Part shown: piece by piece, positions 12,095 through 25,600 of the stretch
Numbering within the stretch: the stretch's first letter is position 1
Layout of the letters: each line of letters starts with the position of its first letter
Origin: Lycocorax pyrrhopterus obiensis
Taxonomy: Eukaryota > Chordata > Aves > Passeriformes > Paradisaeidae
NCBI GenBank assembly: GCA_014706295.1
Contig: JACSVZ010000002.1
Location: 107,690,547-107,754,546, forward strand
Reading direction: 5' to 3'
DNA: 64,000 nucleotides
The notes under the pieces: model-generated
What the model saw: only the letters and a program-made list of their open reading frames with translations
Databases searched by the model: none
What the model was told of the DNA's origin: nothing
Program-made: the position numbers and the translations under genes

Positions 12095-12215
12095 TGCATC
12101 ATGCAATGGATTGAATTTGTCATGAAAACAGTGTTGATAACACACTGATGTGTTAGCTATTGCTGAACAGTTCTTTCACAGCTTCAAGATTTTTCTGCTT
12201 CTCTGTATTTGCCCT
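12095..12215 (+). mobile_element. Endogenous retrovirus LTR-like fragment
   Basis: TGCAATGGATTGAATTTGTC...AACAGTGTTGATAACACACTGATGTG...GCTATTGCTGAACAG...TTTTCTGCTTCTC resembles the 5' part of an avian ERV LTR family. It is similar to 10691-10768 in the same orientation. It is degraded and truncated, with approximate borders. Confidence 0.5.
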
Positions 12216-15200
12216 AATGACATTGATCTCTATTTTCGTATGCAACAGTATAATTATACTACCCTTCATATGAATCCATGTCAAATACATACCCTGGTCT
12301 CCCAAGACTTTTTTTCAATAACTTAAAATATGCATTCTATAGGTTCCTAAAATTGTACAAAGATATCTATATTTAAAAGAGGCTAAAACATTATTTTCTT
12401 TAAATGTTCTCATTTTTTATAAATTTCTCATTCTTCTTGCTCTTCAGCCTCCCTCTCCTGACATGTCTTTCATTTTTTCAAGTTAAAATAACTGACAGAG
12501 AAGATAAGGACAGGGAGAGAAATAACAAATTCTTTTTTCAACCTTCTTCAGAACATTTTTAAAAGCAAGCCTTTAATACTTACAGTGAGCTTCTCAGCTT
12601 TTGAAAACAGATCAGTTGTTTATCAGCTTCACTTTTAATTCCTACTCTGTGGTTGGTCTATGTACTTCTTCAGGTTAAAATTAACTAAAATATAAAATTC
12701 TACACATGGCTACTGCTCTATCTCCCTTTCTCTCACAACAGTTCCAAAATAGTATCACAAATTTTCCTTCAAAATAATCCTGTTTACAACAATTTGTTCA
12801 TGTGCACATGCAAAATTCTCTGAATCTGTAGTTGCCATGGGAGACAGAAAAGAGGCATCATGTTATTATTTGCGTGTTCTTAAAGTGTTTTAATGAAGAA
12901 AATCTATATGTAAATTTCCATACTTATTTTCTTGTCTTTTTTTGTTGTTTTTTTTTCCCAGAAACTGAATCTGAGATGGGTACCATGTTATCCTCCATAT
13001 TTGTTTGCAATGTGGTGCACAAGGTCTCTTCTAAATTCATAGCCAAACAGTTTTATCCACTATGCAGCAGCAAAACAAAAACATCACTTACTTGTTCATC
13101 ATTTACTCTTTTTATTTTCAAATTCATTTTCTCCCTTCTCAGAGGTGGAGGAAAATATTAATTTATTAATCAGGCTCAAATCCTAACAGGAAAATCATCA
13201 CATTAAGCTGGAGAGTAACTCACGTTTGTCTGAAAAGAAAGAAATCTGAATGGGAACATATATTAAGCTGAAAGAAATGAAATGCACACAATACACACAA
13301 GTGTCTGTCAAGAAGGGTTGCATGCTAAAATTTCCCACTTAGAATCACATTTAATGTATTTTACTTTTTTTTTTATACTACAGGAGATACAATTTAAATT
13401 TGAATTATGGTAACATAAAAAGCCATTTCACTGGAAAAGAGCAATTGATCATCATAAAGTGAGAGAAAAGCAAAGGTAGAGAGTGTTGATCTTTTTAATA
13501 TTTTTTTCCTTTTTTCTCTGTTTGGTATTAAACAGAGTGATTTAACACTTGTGTTTTTTATATTTTTAATCTAATCTCACATTGCTTTCCTGTCCCCTTG
13601 GGGTTATTACCAAATTTTAATCAAAATGCAGAAGATGTCCTTATGTCAGTGTTGAGCACCCTTTTTGCTTTGTTAATTAGTTACAAGTCTGCAAAGATTT
13701 ACACCTATTTTAAAATCTGATTTCTTTTATATTTTTAATTGTAACAAGGACCAGAACTAATTAAAAACATGTATGATTAATGTATTTTCCTCAGGTATTT
13801 TATTTCTGTCAATTCTGCCCTTCTGTAAATTCACTTTGTGGATTGAATCCGAGAGCTTCAGAAAGAACATTCCTCCAGATCAATACTTGGAGCTTTGATT
13901 CTGTAAAGATTAACTTGTAAATGGACTTCTTTAGGTTACAGTAGCTATTACCAAATACGTCCAATTGTGATGCTGACATGATCAATTTACAGCAAAAATA
14001 AAGCTGGCTTGAGCCCATCCAGGAGTATGAGCAGTGCATTTCAAGAGAACAGAGGTTCAGACAAAGCAGTGAAGATAAGTCCTAGGGTTACAGGAAATTT
14101 AACAGAAAGAAATCAAATACGTGAAACATATTCTTTCCCTTTATTAGGTCACAGAAAAATAGAGAATATTAATCACTGATATCATCTGTTCATTTCTAAA
14201 GAAGTTTGCAGTGGTAATAATAGTCCATTTTGGTTTCACTCTAAACATGATGAATATTAGTGCAGAATGTGTTCTCACAGATTAAGCTTGAATTAATGGA
14301 ATCTCCAAATTCAGCCATTCATATTTGTCTGATAATGGCCTAATTAAATTAAGAAATTCCTTAAATCAGTAGTGTTGGAACATTACATCTACTTGAAAGC
14401 TGTTTGATGACTCATGTGAAATAAATCAGTCAAGTTCTTATACCTGCTGTAATGTAAAAGTAATGACATTTGTCCTAGTTCTTTCTTCTATCGGTTGAAT
14501 CCTGAGGACATGTTCATAGCTTGTAACACAGCACAAGGTGAGCAGCCCTGAATAGGGCCCTAAGAAATAGTTGGTTCATGGAATATGTTTCAAAGCTGTG
14601 GATAAACACTAAGGTAAATCCCAGAAAACATAAATCACTATGCTGGGCCCTATCTACTGAGACTTGCCTTTGAAAATCTATTTACTTGACATGTGCTGCA
14701 CTGACTCATGTATCTCCCATTTTCAGACTTATTTTAACTATACCTGTGTCATGAAATCTTCCTTCTACAGTGACGATACTGAAGCTACAACTTAGAGGTT
14801 TAGGTTGTTTGTTGAGCAATAATGTGTTCCCTGAGAGGTGAATGATGGAGAAATTTAAACCATCCCTTAAACCATCCCTGTTTTCCATAGTTAGTACATA
14901 TAAGATTGGAGAGGGCTATGGTTTCCCAAGTTTTCCATTAGGAATGTGTGCTGGTGAAGAAATTAATGAAAAATTAAATTAAGTGCTTAAAAATAGAATT
15001 TTGTACTTAGAACAAAAAGCGTTTTCAAAAGAAAAATCACTGTATGTGCAAAGGGAATGCATGCTAGAACTACTGCCCCACAAGATGTATGGTGGCACAC
15101 ATACTTCGTTCTGGCATACAATTTGTTTACCCAAAATATTTTTTAGCTTGAGGGGTTTCAGAATTTTAATGAAAAAATTCTTGATGTACTTTTTATTATT

Positions 15201-18200
15201 TAAAAGGAAGATGCTGTCGAAAACATCACAAGCATTGTAAATTATTGTTTATGTGTCAAGATGCAGGCGCCACTGTCAAACTTTTATACAAACTTCGATG
15301 TTTCCTATTAAAACTAAAAACTATTTGGATAATCAGAATATATTACTGAACATTGTATTAAACATGCACTACGTTAGATACTAGAGAAATAACTTTGCTG
15401 GATAGGTAGTTGTACAGAACATAACCTAAAATTGGGGCTTAGGATAACAGACTTCTTGGAATCTCAGTTGTTTTAGAAGCTTGATGGCATGACAGAATAC
15501 TTGTGTTTGTATTTAAAGAAATCTTGTACCTAAAAAAAGGAACAAATTATATATGAAATAACTTTAATTCCTGGGTACCATCTATCCTATGGAAATCAGT
15601 GGCAGAAAAGAAAGGACTATTTCTGCAGAGTGATAGAGTATCATTGTCTATGCTGTAGCTGAAACTTCTGTATACTCTTAAATGCATACTTATATCATTG
15701 AAGAAAATGAGCACAGTGAAAAAGATATTTCAGCAAGTGAACGATGCGCAAAGTTAAAAACATTGTGATAGAAAAATGACTTGCCTAGTAGCTTCTATCA
15801 CTGGTTCAAAAGCTCTCACATAAGACCTCAACAGAACCACAGACAGCAAACTCTACTGTGCTCTCATACAGCTGTTTGGCAATATAGCAGTGACAGCCAG
15901 AAGGTGTGTTTTTACAAATGGATAGCAAAGCTATCTTGGGATAGCTTTCCCTTTCAGGACCATGCCCAAAGATAGCCATGTGTTTAGTCAGAGTATTTTC
16001 AGCTTCTTAGACTGATGGATGGAGGACTTAAAGGCACACGAATATATGGCAATCACAAAAAGGATAAGGTCAAGTTTTAAACTAGTTTCTAATATGTATG
16101 GAAAAATATCACTAAAAATGGAAGTGTTTACTGGCTAATGGTGGTAATACGAATACTAACTAATAGATTGATCTCATCCTTATTTAGGCCTTCTGAATAA
16201 AACAAAAAGTTAAGTTCAGTAGTCATTAGGACAAGCTAAAAACAGAGGTGCAAAATATATTATCTGTGTTATACATAAATGTTCTTTGAATTAATAATTA
16301 TACAATATTTTTAATATATATCCAGGAATATATATCTTTCAAATTCTTATCTTTGAATTAATGAGTTTTTCCATTAATTCACATACAGTAACACATTATC
16401 CAAGGTTGGGATTTTTTCATTTTTGCTATTCAGTGTAAAAGAATTAGTTCTTGCATTAGCAATTCATTATTTAAACAGATATTACTTCTATTATGAAACT
16501 ACATATAGCAGCAATCAGAAATAAATGGGAAAGTAAAAAGTTAAGGTCACTGTTGAGAATTGTATTTAACATTCACAGATCCCTTTCCTGCTTTGAAATA
16601 TTAACTTAAATGTTTATCAAAGAAGACACAGCCTTAGCTTCTAATTATTTAAACAGAATAAAGACCAGGTGTTATAATTCCAGGTTTGGGTGCAAATGAC
16701 ATTTCTCTTTAAGAAGCAACACATTTTGTCACAGCAATTTGTGTTAAGATAAGAAGCCATGAGGTAGGCTGCTAAGTTCTCTCTGGTTCATCTGTTATGA
16801 TTTTTGCACCTGACACAATGTCATGGGTTCAAGTCTCAAAGTGGCACTCAGTAGTGCTCTACTCATAGAAGAGCTATCTGTACTTTAGGTGACATTTTAA
16901 AATAAGCTCTCTGGCAGTTATCCAAATGTATGCTAAAATCATAAGAGACATTTTCAGATAAGAGCTGGAGATAATAGCACTCTTGTGGGCAGCATCTCTT
17001 CTCTCTATAAAACACTCTGATACCTAAGATTGTCTGTGAGCTATTGCTGAGCACATGTGTAATGGCTGCTTCACTTTCTTCAATGTCATTCTACAAAAAA
17101 TAACTCATTATCCTTCAAAGATATTCAGTATCTGGGATTGACGGAGCATTTTTAAATCAAATACTATTCAGAAGGCAACGGGTTTTGTCACTTATTATAA
17201 ATTAATTCCTTGATTCTGGCAACTGTTTCGCTCTTTATGTACTCAGGTAACACAGTCAGATTCTCTGAAGAGTAGCCTGTTCAGTGATGAGTTAGTAGGC
17301 CATAGAAAAGGACAATATCTAGGCATATGTAGGTGGGATTCAGGTGTTACCATGAGGGTAAGCGTTCATCTAGGAGTCTGTCAAGTACCAGATTTTTCCT
17401 ACAAGTCTGCTGAGTGCTGTCAAAAAGGGAAGTTTATTCACCCACAGTAACAAGGATAAATAAGAACAGTAGTGTAGACCGTTTGATATTGACTTTTCTG
17501 TAAAATGTTCTTTTGCAGGCTTTGGTCACTGTCATTTTTCCTTTTAAGTCAATTTTTTTCCTTGGTTTTCAGCTTATGTTGCTATGACATATTTGAATAT
17601 TACCATCATTATTGATTACGTTTTTTGTGGTGATAGTTATAAAGCATATGCTTTTTGTCTTATCTAGCAAAAAACTTTTTTGTTGATGAAGTACAAACAA
17701 TTCAGAATGTTTCAATAATTTTTTTCATTTTAATTTCAGAGATTAATAAGGATTGAAAGACTTCATGAAATCTTCAGAAGTTTGATTAGGAAGGCACACT
17801 TAACCTACCTTAATGTGTACAATAAATGCACAGAACATACACATGGATGCTGATAAACTCTTCATTAGGCTTTCTACTGATCTGTACAAAAAGAAGAGAC
17901 CAGAAAAATAAAATCTCTATGTTCTGGCCCTCAAATATTTTATATGTGAGCATGTCCTTGTTCCTCTTGTGATAAGAAAATAAATTATTTTGACTGATGG
18001 GAACTACTGACCTATCCATCTTCCAATATATGTTGTATCCTCTGTTAACACTTTCTGATTTTATAGATAATTCCCTGATAAAATATGTTTGAGTAGCTGT
18101 GTTTTGATATCTGATGGAATGGTATTTTTGATTGTGCTTGAAGGCATTTGTGTATTTTACTTTTCAATATCTGGGATAATAGTGTACTAAGTACTGTCCA

Positions 18201-20940
18201 GTAAAGAAATAGAATTTGAGTCCAAAAATATGATTAGAATCAGTAACTTTTGTGTCTAACTCAACTGAACCTGTGTTAGAGGTTCTAGTGCCACAGAGTT
18301 AATAGGCACTTCTATGAATTGCCTAATGGACACACAATAAGTAATCTGAAGTCTGAGGAAAGAGGGGTAATTTATCTTTATCAAACTACAGTTACAGCTG
18401 TGTTTGAGAGAGTCCATGAGATTGCAGGGCCCTAAATGGATTTGCTGTTGTATTGACCAAATTCTTCAAGGATACTTTTTTCACAAAAAAAGAAAGCTCC
18501 AAGAAAATAAGAAAGGAAAAAAAAAAAGGTATGGGAGAGTGGTGTGTATGATCAGTAACTAAACAAAACAAACTCCTTAACATTGAAATCTGAATTGATA
18601 TCAAGAACAGATTTCCATATATTTGTAATTTACTACTAAATGTCAGATTTGCAAAGAAATTTTCCCTTTTGGATTCAGGTTAGCACTACATTTTTTTAAA
18701 GTTTTGCTAATTTTTAAAAATTAGGCACCATCTGAAAGAGAAATTATCATGAGTCTCATGCCACACAATCTTCCGATCAGAGCCCAGAGATTTGATCGCT
18801 ATGAGAAATAATTGAAAATTTGTTTACTTCATATGCTTCAAGTTGTGATATTGAAACTAAGATGCCTTAGTCAAGGTGTGTTCATACTGTACAATACCTG
18901 ACATAGGGAGAAGCTGTCCTTTCATTCAGCATCTCATGATTTCTGGTGTTCAGCAGCACAGGTAAAAAGATGCAGTCCAATTTTTAACCTTCACATCCCT
19001 TCCTGCCACTAACGTAAATAGTTTTATTGGAGTCAGACTGGGAATGTGAGCTATGCAACTGAATGAGGTGGTCTTGAAGAGGGTTTTGAATGAAAATGAG
19101 TGTGGGGGGATAACCATGTGTCAAGGACAACTGATTGAACATAACACAGTGGCATCTGCTTGATAGGTAGCTTTCTATGATATACAGGAGCTCAGCCTGA
19201 CTTATTAAGAAACAGATATGAGTAGAAGTAAAAGAATGCTCCAAAGGCAGATGTTAATGAGGTGTTAGTGAAAAAGAATACAGAAACAAAAAATGAATTA
19301 GGAAAATGATAGATTTTCTTAATGGAATAGCTACATAATATTTCAGAGGTGAAGACAATAATCATGAAATTTTACAGAAGAAGGTGAAGAATCACTAAGA
19401 CTGATGTATTTTGATTAATATATTTTGTAAAGAATGAAAGAAAAAGATCTGCTTAGCAAAGGCTCATTGCAGAGGATAGTCACCCAGCAAAGAGTACTGT
19501 GTCCTCTATTTATCTGAACCCTGTAGAAACATTTCTTCTATATCTCCTTGACATATCTTTCCTTCTTTATCTCTTTAAATTTCAGCGTATGTTAAACAAA
19601 TTAGGAAACCTTTATGTTTCTCGTGTGCATTTCATTAATACATGCAAGGGGTCTATAATTTAGGTGACAAGTCATTTTTTTACACATCAGGACTTATTTC
19701 TCTACTGCATGTTTAAATAATATATACAGAGCAGTTTCAGTGCTACCTTTTCAGTATAGTGAAGCTCAATGGATATGGATAAGGCAAATATTTAGACTTC
19801 ATCACCAATTACAAGGATTCAAATCAGAAGAATGTTATACAAAACCCCTGTATTTTGAACATTTACATTTCTCTTTCTTATACTTACTTATATACATGCC
19901 ATATATGATCTTTTTTTTATCCTACAGAAGAGCTATTTGAAGACAAGTGAAGTAGCTCTAGAGAAGAATCAGCATCACTTTCTGAAGAGTTTGTTGGTTG
20001 TTTTTTTTTTTCCTTAGGATGTGATATTCATAATTGAATTAATAAATGAACAAATGTTCAGAGCACAGCATGATGCTAACAAACCTGCTTTGCTGAGACC
20101 ACATATAAATCCACTGAATGAATAGACCTGCACAGGTTTATAATTTCTAATTTCATTAAAAATTACTTTAAAGTGAAGTTCAGCACTACTGACTATATTT
20201 TAATTATACTGTGTTTCAGACAAACAAATACATTTAATACAAGTTTTTACTCAGAAGAGTTTTCCAGAATTAAGTGATGACAAGGAAAAGATGTTGCCTG
20301 AGCAACTTTCTAGACTCTGCAAGCAAAGGTTTTTTGTGGTGTCAGAATTAGAGCCACGTTGCTCTAACAATGTTGGAAAGAACAAACTTTTATGACTGAA
20401 TGGCTCTTCACAGAAACAACATTTATATCTCACTGGTTATATGAAATAAGAACACCAAATATAAAATGTAGGAAAGAAATTATGAAGACAAATGGTTTTA
20501 AATGGCTCCTCTCCATCTTGACTGCAGCTAATATTTGACTGTATCACATGCAACAGCATCAGAAGATTAATCTACAGACATACATCTTAGACGACAAGAT
20601 TGCTAGTTGTAGATCATTAACATGATTAAAATATATTACTCAATAACAGTGGAAATAATCTCTGATTCTGACTTGAATGACAGGCATGATAGGCAGTGGT
20701 ATAAATGACATCTAGGAAGTTTCTGACAAAACTGAACTAGCAGACTTAACAGTTCTGGGCAACATGCTGTAAAATTTCAGTGACTCGGGCCTGTGGTATG
20801 ATTAAGGACATGTAGATGTCTCTTCCTATTCTTCTTAACTCTGTGATGCTTTGGAAGCATACTAGATAGCCAAACAGCCTAACAAAGCTAAGGACAGATT
20901 GATAGTGGGAGCAGAGATCATGTGTGGCAGATGAAAGACT
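12216..20940. other. AT-rich noncoding stretch
   Basis: I recognise no gene or interspersed repeat in this 8.7 kb. Open frames such as 12832-13161, 14983-15240 and 18984-19244 lack splice or domain support. Small items inside it are a 12-bp tandem duplication at 14855-14878 and an AP-1-like motif at 14408-14414, both listed elsewhere. Confidence 0.5.
14855..14878. repeat. Perfect 12-bp tandem duplication
   Basis: TTAAACCATCCC occurs twice in direct succession with no mismatch. It is a recent small duplication. Confidence 0.9.
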
Positions 20941-20949
20941 TTGAATGAG

Positions 20950-21071
20950 CTTATATATGTATATATATATATGCATGCATATATATGTATATATTCATGT
21001 ATATATATTCATGTATATATATACATGTATATATATATTTGTGTCTATATATATATATATATATATATACA
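20950..21071. repeat. AT-rich palindromic TA/TATG repeat
   Basis: This is alternating TA sequence with interspersed GCATGC, TTCATGTA and ACATGTA units, ending in a pure TA run at about 21044-21069. The segment around ATATATGCATGCATATAT (about 20963-20988) is self-complementary, so the tract could extrude a cruciform. The frames translated here (YIYIYI-type) are artefacts. Confidence 0.93.
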
Positions 21072-22044
21072 CATTTTTTAAAGTCAAACAATCAGACTCT
21101 GTTTGTCTGATTTCCATTTTTGGTGTAAATATGTAGGAAAAAAAGGGGAAGGTCCCAGTTAGACCCCAGTTACTTTTTGTAATTGTGGTCTGGCAGCTCA
21201 GGTTTGCTGCTTTTGTGGTCCAAGGAAGTGCTTCAGCCCCCAGCAGCAGGTTGCTTAGACTGGACTTTGCTCTGCTAAACTTCATGTATAGAATCAACCT
21301 TTACTTTCGTTTTTCCTTTTATCAAGCTTTCTCTGTGTTTGGGGAATGAAAAGGATGAGTTCGTTGTTGCTTAATTTATTTTGTCAGCATGACTTTTGCA
21401 TTTAGATTTCCAAAGCTGATTAGGGGATTAAGCTGCTCAACTGCCATTAAATTCAGCCCCTTTTAGTTAGTTTGAGAATTAAAACATGTATCTATGGGGT
21501 TTACAATTTAATGAAAGTACAAAATTTATGTACAAATCACAGGATTCTCAAACAAGGAACATTTAAAACCAACATTTTCTCAGCTAGTTCTACAAGAAAC
21601 TAGCAGGACAACGGATGGAAAAATAAAAGGAGAAGAAAGACAGTAAAACATGTCCTCAAATAACTAATGAATTAATTAAATTTTCTGAATTTTAGCAAAA
21701 TATAAATACAAATCTGAAGTAAAAATTTATTAATATATCCGTAACAATAAAAAACTGAGAACTCATATGAGAAAAACTTCAGCTTAGGAAAGCTAAATGG
21801 TGACCAGAAAGAAAAATAGTAGTAATAAAATATTTAAAAATTCTGAATCTAATTTTAAAGATTTTAGTCCAAACGAAATAGAAAAAATTGTTGTGCCATT
21901 TGTTGTGAATCAATACTTGTTTAACTCTTTTTTTCTGCATTTTTTTTGCATTGATCATGATTACGAATGTCAGACTTGAATCTATATTTCCAGCTTCCGT
22001 AAGAAAGGTGCATCAAACAAGCACTGCATGATCTGACAGCACAG

Positions 22045-22075
22045 TATTCTTTTGTTCCTAAAGAACAAAAGAATA
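22045..22075. repeat. Perfect 13-bp inverted repeat
   Basis: TATTCTTTTGTTC at 22045-22057 pairs exactly with GAACAAAAGAATA at 22063-22075 across the 5-nt loop CTAAA. It would form a tight hairpin in single-stranded DNA or RNA. Confidence 0.9.
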
Positions 22076-22492
22076 ATTAAGTACACTGACGCCTGGGATG
22101 TCTGACTTTTCACTTGAGATGTTGTTCCTATTATTTCAATAACATTTCTTATTATTTATCCTCCAGACTGCCATTGGGTTTGAATATAAAGACTGAATAC
22201 TCTGTTTTGTTTTCCTGGACATCATTGATCCAAATTATTTGAATTATGGTCTTGATATGTTTTCAAACTGTATTAATTTCCTTTAAGCCTACTTAGCAAA
22301 GTAGAGAACTTAATTGTATTGAACTGTACATTAATTTCCTTTCAACTTCCCACTTCTCATAAAAAATTACTGCCAATGATGATGAAATAGTAAATGGGGC
22401 AATGTTTCCACCCAATAATTGCCATTTAGGAAAGACAATTTATCATTAACCGTTTATAGATTATCACATTTGTATATTGATATGTATGAAAC

Positions 22493-22638
22493 CTTAAGCT
22501 GATCTTTCTATGAAGTGTCCAGAATACTTCAAAAAGCTCTTCTAAGGGAACAAAACAATGAGAATGTTTTGGCATTGTTGTTGAATCAAGTGCATATGAG
22601 GGAAAGCCAGCTTTTTGAAACATGGCATCTACTTCAGC
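22493..22638 (-). other. Weak exon-like segment
   Basis: On the minus strand, pyrimidine-rich sequence ending CTCCTCCAG precedes an open stretch encoding AEVDAMFQKAGF and, further on, PLEELFEVFW. The only donor near the expected end is AAG|GTTTCA, which is weak. The composition looks protein-like, but the length is within what chance gives. I do not recognise the peptide. Confidence 0.15.
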
Positions 22639-25600
22639 CTGGAGGAGTGATATGTATAATGTAAGGATATGCAAAACTGAAAAGCTTAAATTTTGAAATC
22701 AGGCTTTCAGAACGGAAATACAGTGTAACTAATCTCTGTATCAGGGTACTTTTTCTTCCTTCATAGAAAGGCTTCCTAAGAGGTGAAAGAGTTTTTGATG
22801 TTATTGCTATTTGTTTTGCAATCTACAAAATAATCTGGAAGCTGGTTTCAATGTGAATGGGGATCTTTTAATTTGCCTTAAATTGAGGTTTCAGATCTAT
22901 ATTCTAGGAGCATATTTGGACTCATGGTGCTTCATTTTTACTTTATTTTTTTTCCTATGTTATTGATCTACAGTGAGCTCCTTCAAACTCTTGTAATATA
23001 AATTATCCCATTTTTTCATAGAATAAAATTTCTAATATGACAATCTGGCAATCAAATGTACTAAAATTTAGACCAGTGAAACTATAAACACAGCTGTTTC
23101 AATAGCTAATACAAAAAGGTATCTGATTTCAGTCCCTGGAAATCTTACATTAATTCTGTGAAGTATGTCTTCACCAACACTTAGATTTTCAATTTCACAA
23201 GTAGAAACTGAACATTTGTGATAAATTAGGAAATACTGCATTTTTCATTAAACTGGAGGAACGCAACCCCAATGCCCCTTAATTTTATGCATTACCTTAA
23301 TCTTAATGCATTATCTTTATCTTAATTTTATCTGTGATGTCAAAAACCACCTTTTTGTACACTCTAATGTGCAAAATCTTTTACAGTAAGTATCACTAAT
23401 AGAATAATGGATTTTGTAGTGTATTAGATTAAATTATTATAGATTACACATGGCAAACTAAACCAACTTGCAAATCTAAGGCTACAGCTAAAAATCTTTG
23501 AATATACTTTTGTAATAAGATATTGTTTTCTCAGAGCGATGTTGTTCATAGAAATTAAATCATGCTTTCACAACATTTTGAAGAGCAATATAAAATAAGA
23601 GGTAAGACTGAAAACAAGTGACCAGGTATGAAGCTCTTTTACAGCACATATATTTACGTTGGGGCAAATAATATCACAGAAAAATACCATTTGTAGTTTC
23701 TTGATTCTAAACCTGACCCTAGGTCTTGGATTTGCTGTAAATTACTAAGATGACAATGGCCCCAAGAAGACTATTCCTTACTCCAGTGTCATGGAACTCT
23801 AGGAAACCATTTCCAGTGTAAGCAAGGCAGAAATAACTCAAACCAGAAGCAAAGCTGTATGGTCTGAGTGCTGAAGCTCCCTAATCTGCAAAGACCAGCG
23901 GGCCACTGAACGTGTATCACTAGACTTTCAGACCTTGTACTTGAGCTCTCATGTCAAATCCCTCCTGATAGCCTGTGTCTCCCACTGCTTTCCACCACTC
24001 CTGACCTCATGCCTGCCCTGCTTGACATTTACAGGGTTGCTTTCATGGAGGAGAGTTTCATCCGGCCTTTTTATTCTGGTGCTGTCTTGGTTGTGTGGGA
24101 AAATTAAACAAGCCGCAGGGCTCTCTGTCGTACTTAGCTGTTTTTAAGCTGTGTTTGAAGCTATGCATGGTGAGACTGGCACGTATGACACAAACCTGCT
24201 TTTACTAGGTCGTGGCCATCAATGAATAAACATTTTTAATATATTTTTATTTAAAATATATGAAAATGAAAAATAACATTCTAGTTTGCAATGTAAAAGT
24301 AGATGTTATCAAGACATAAGGTTTTGGAAGGTTTTTTTTTATATTTAGAAATAAATTAAATCTCAGCAGTTAATTCAAATCAGCCCTTTTCCACAGGAGT
24401 TTTTTTTTTTTGTATAAAAAGTGTATTTTTTTTACACAAATTATAATGTATCAGCTTTAGCTGATGATTGTATTTCTGATATTTTCAAATCTCTAATTGC
24501 ACAATAAGAATTGTATCTTGTGGTGAGAAAAATTAGAAAATCCATACTGTTCTTTGTTTTGATACTTGAAGCATTTTGCACTCCAAATCAAATGCAAACA
24601 AAATTGTACTAAGTAAATACTTTTCGTGTTTTCTTTTAGCCTGAAATTTTTATCTTGTTTGAAAGAAGAAAATAGGTGAGCAGCATTTTCTGTGGATGAA
24701 AACCTACAGCTCTTATCCCAGCCTGGAGCAGCAAGACATATAATTTCTCTTTAAAATAAAAATCCATGCCCCCTCACCTATTGCAGTATGAGGCTGTACC
24801 TTTCATTCTGTTACTTAAAAAAGAGTTCATGGGATGTCATAATTAGTGATATTACTGAGATAAAAATCACCATAGCCACTCATGACATAAAAAGCTACCC
24901 TTCAGGACTTTTTTGTTTTGTTTGTTTTCTCTTAAGATAATACCCTAATATTATTTTGCAAATAAATATTAGTCTAATATATTTGAGACCACCTAAAAAA
25001 GGCTGTGTTTGAAACAATAAAATGGGCACTGCCTAAGCAGTAGAGTTTCTAATGAAAAATAAAAGACAATCAAATAATGGGTTTTGATTTGTAGACTCAA
25101 CACTCTTCCTTTTAACTTTTTTTATTTCTAATTTATCATTTTGGAAAAAAAGCTCAAGCCAATAACAGTTGTTTAGGTATTTTTCTACACTTCTTCATCT
25201 GTTGTAACAAGCGATCACTCATACAGAAAAGTCCTGACAGATTTTCACAGTGCTCTTGTTACAGGGTACTAAACTGGTGTATAATTCTTTTGAAACTGCA
25301 TTGTGGTTTTCAGAGTACATGAATATCATGCTCCGTGAAAATTACTCACAGAAAGAATAAAAATTAGGGGTTTGGCACAGACATTTCCAAGTTAAACAGC
25401 TGCAAATCCAATTGTGTCTGTATTATGTGATCTCTTTTTCTTAAAAAGGCCATCTGTGATAACTGACTTGCTCTGAACATACAAACAAATTTTGCATCAT
25501 GGAACGAATAGTATCTACTGCAAGTACTATGTGAATTAGTACTTTGTGATCTTTGTCAGATTTAACTTTCTATAAGTCACAGCTATACATCAGACTTCCC

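Noticed and set aside
20945..21297. Tyr/Ile-rich open frames around the TA tract
   Set aside because: They are pure translations of TA and TATG repeats.
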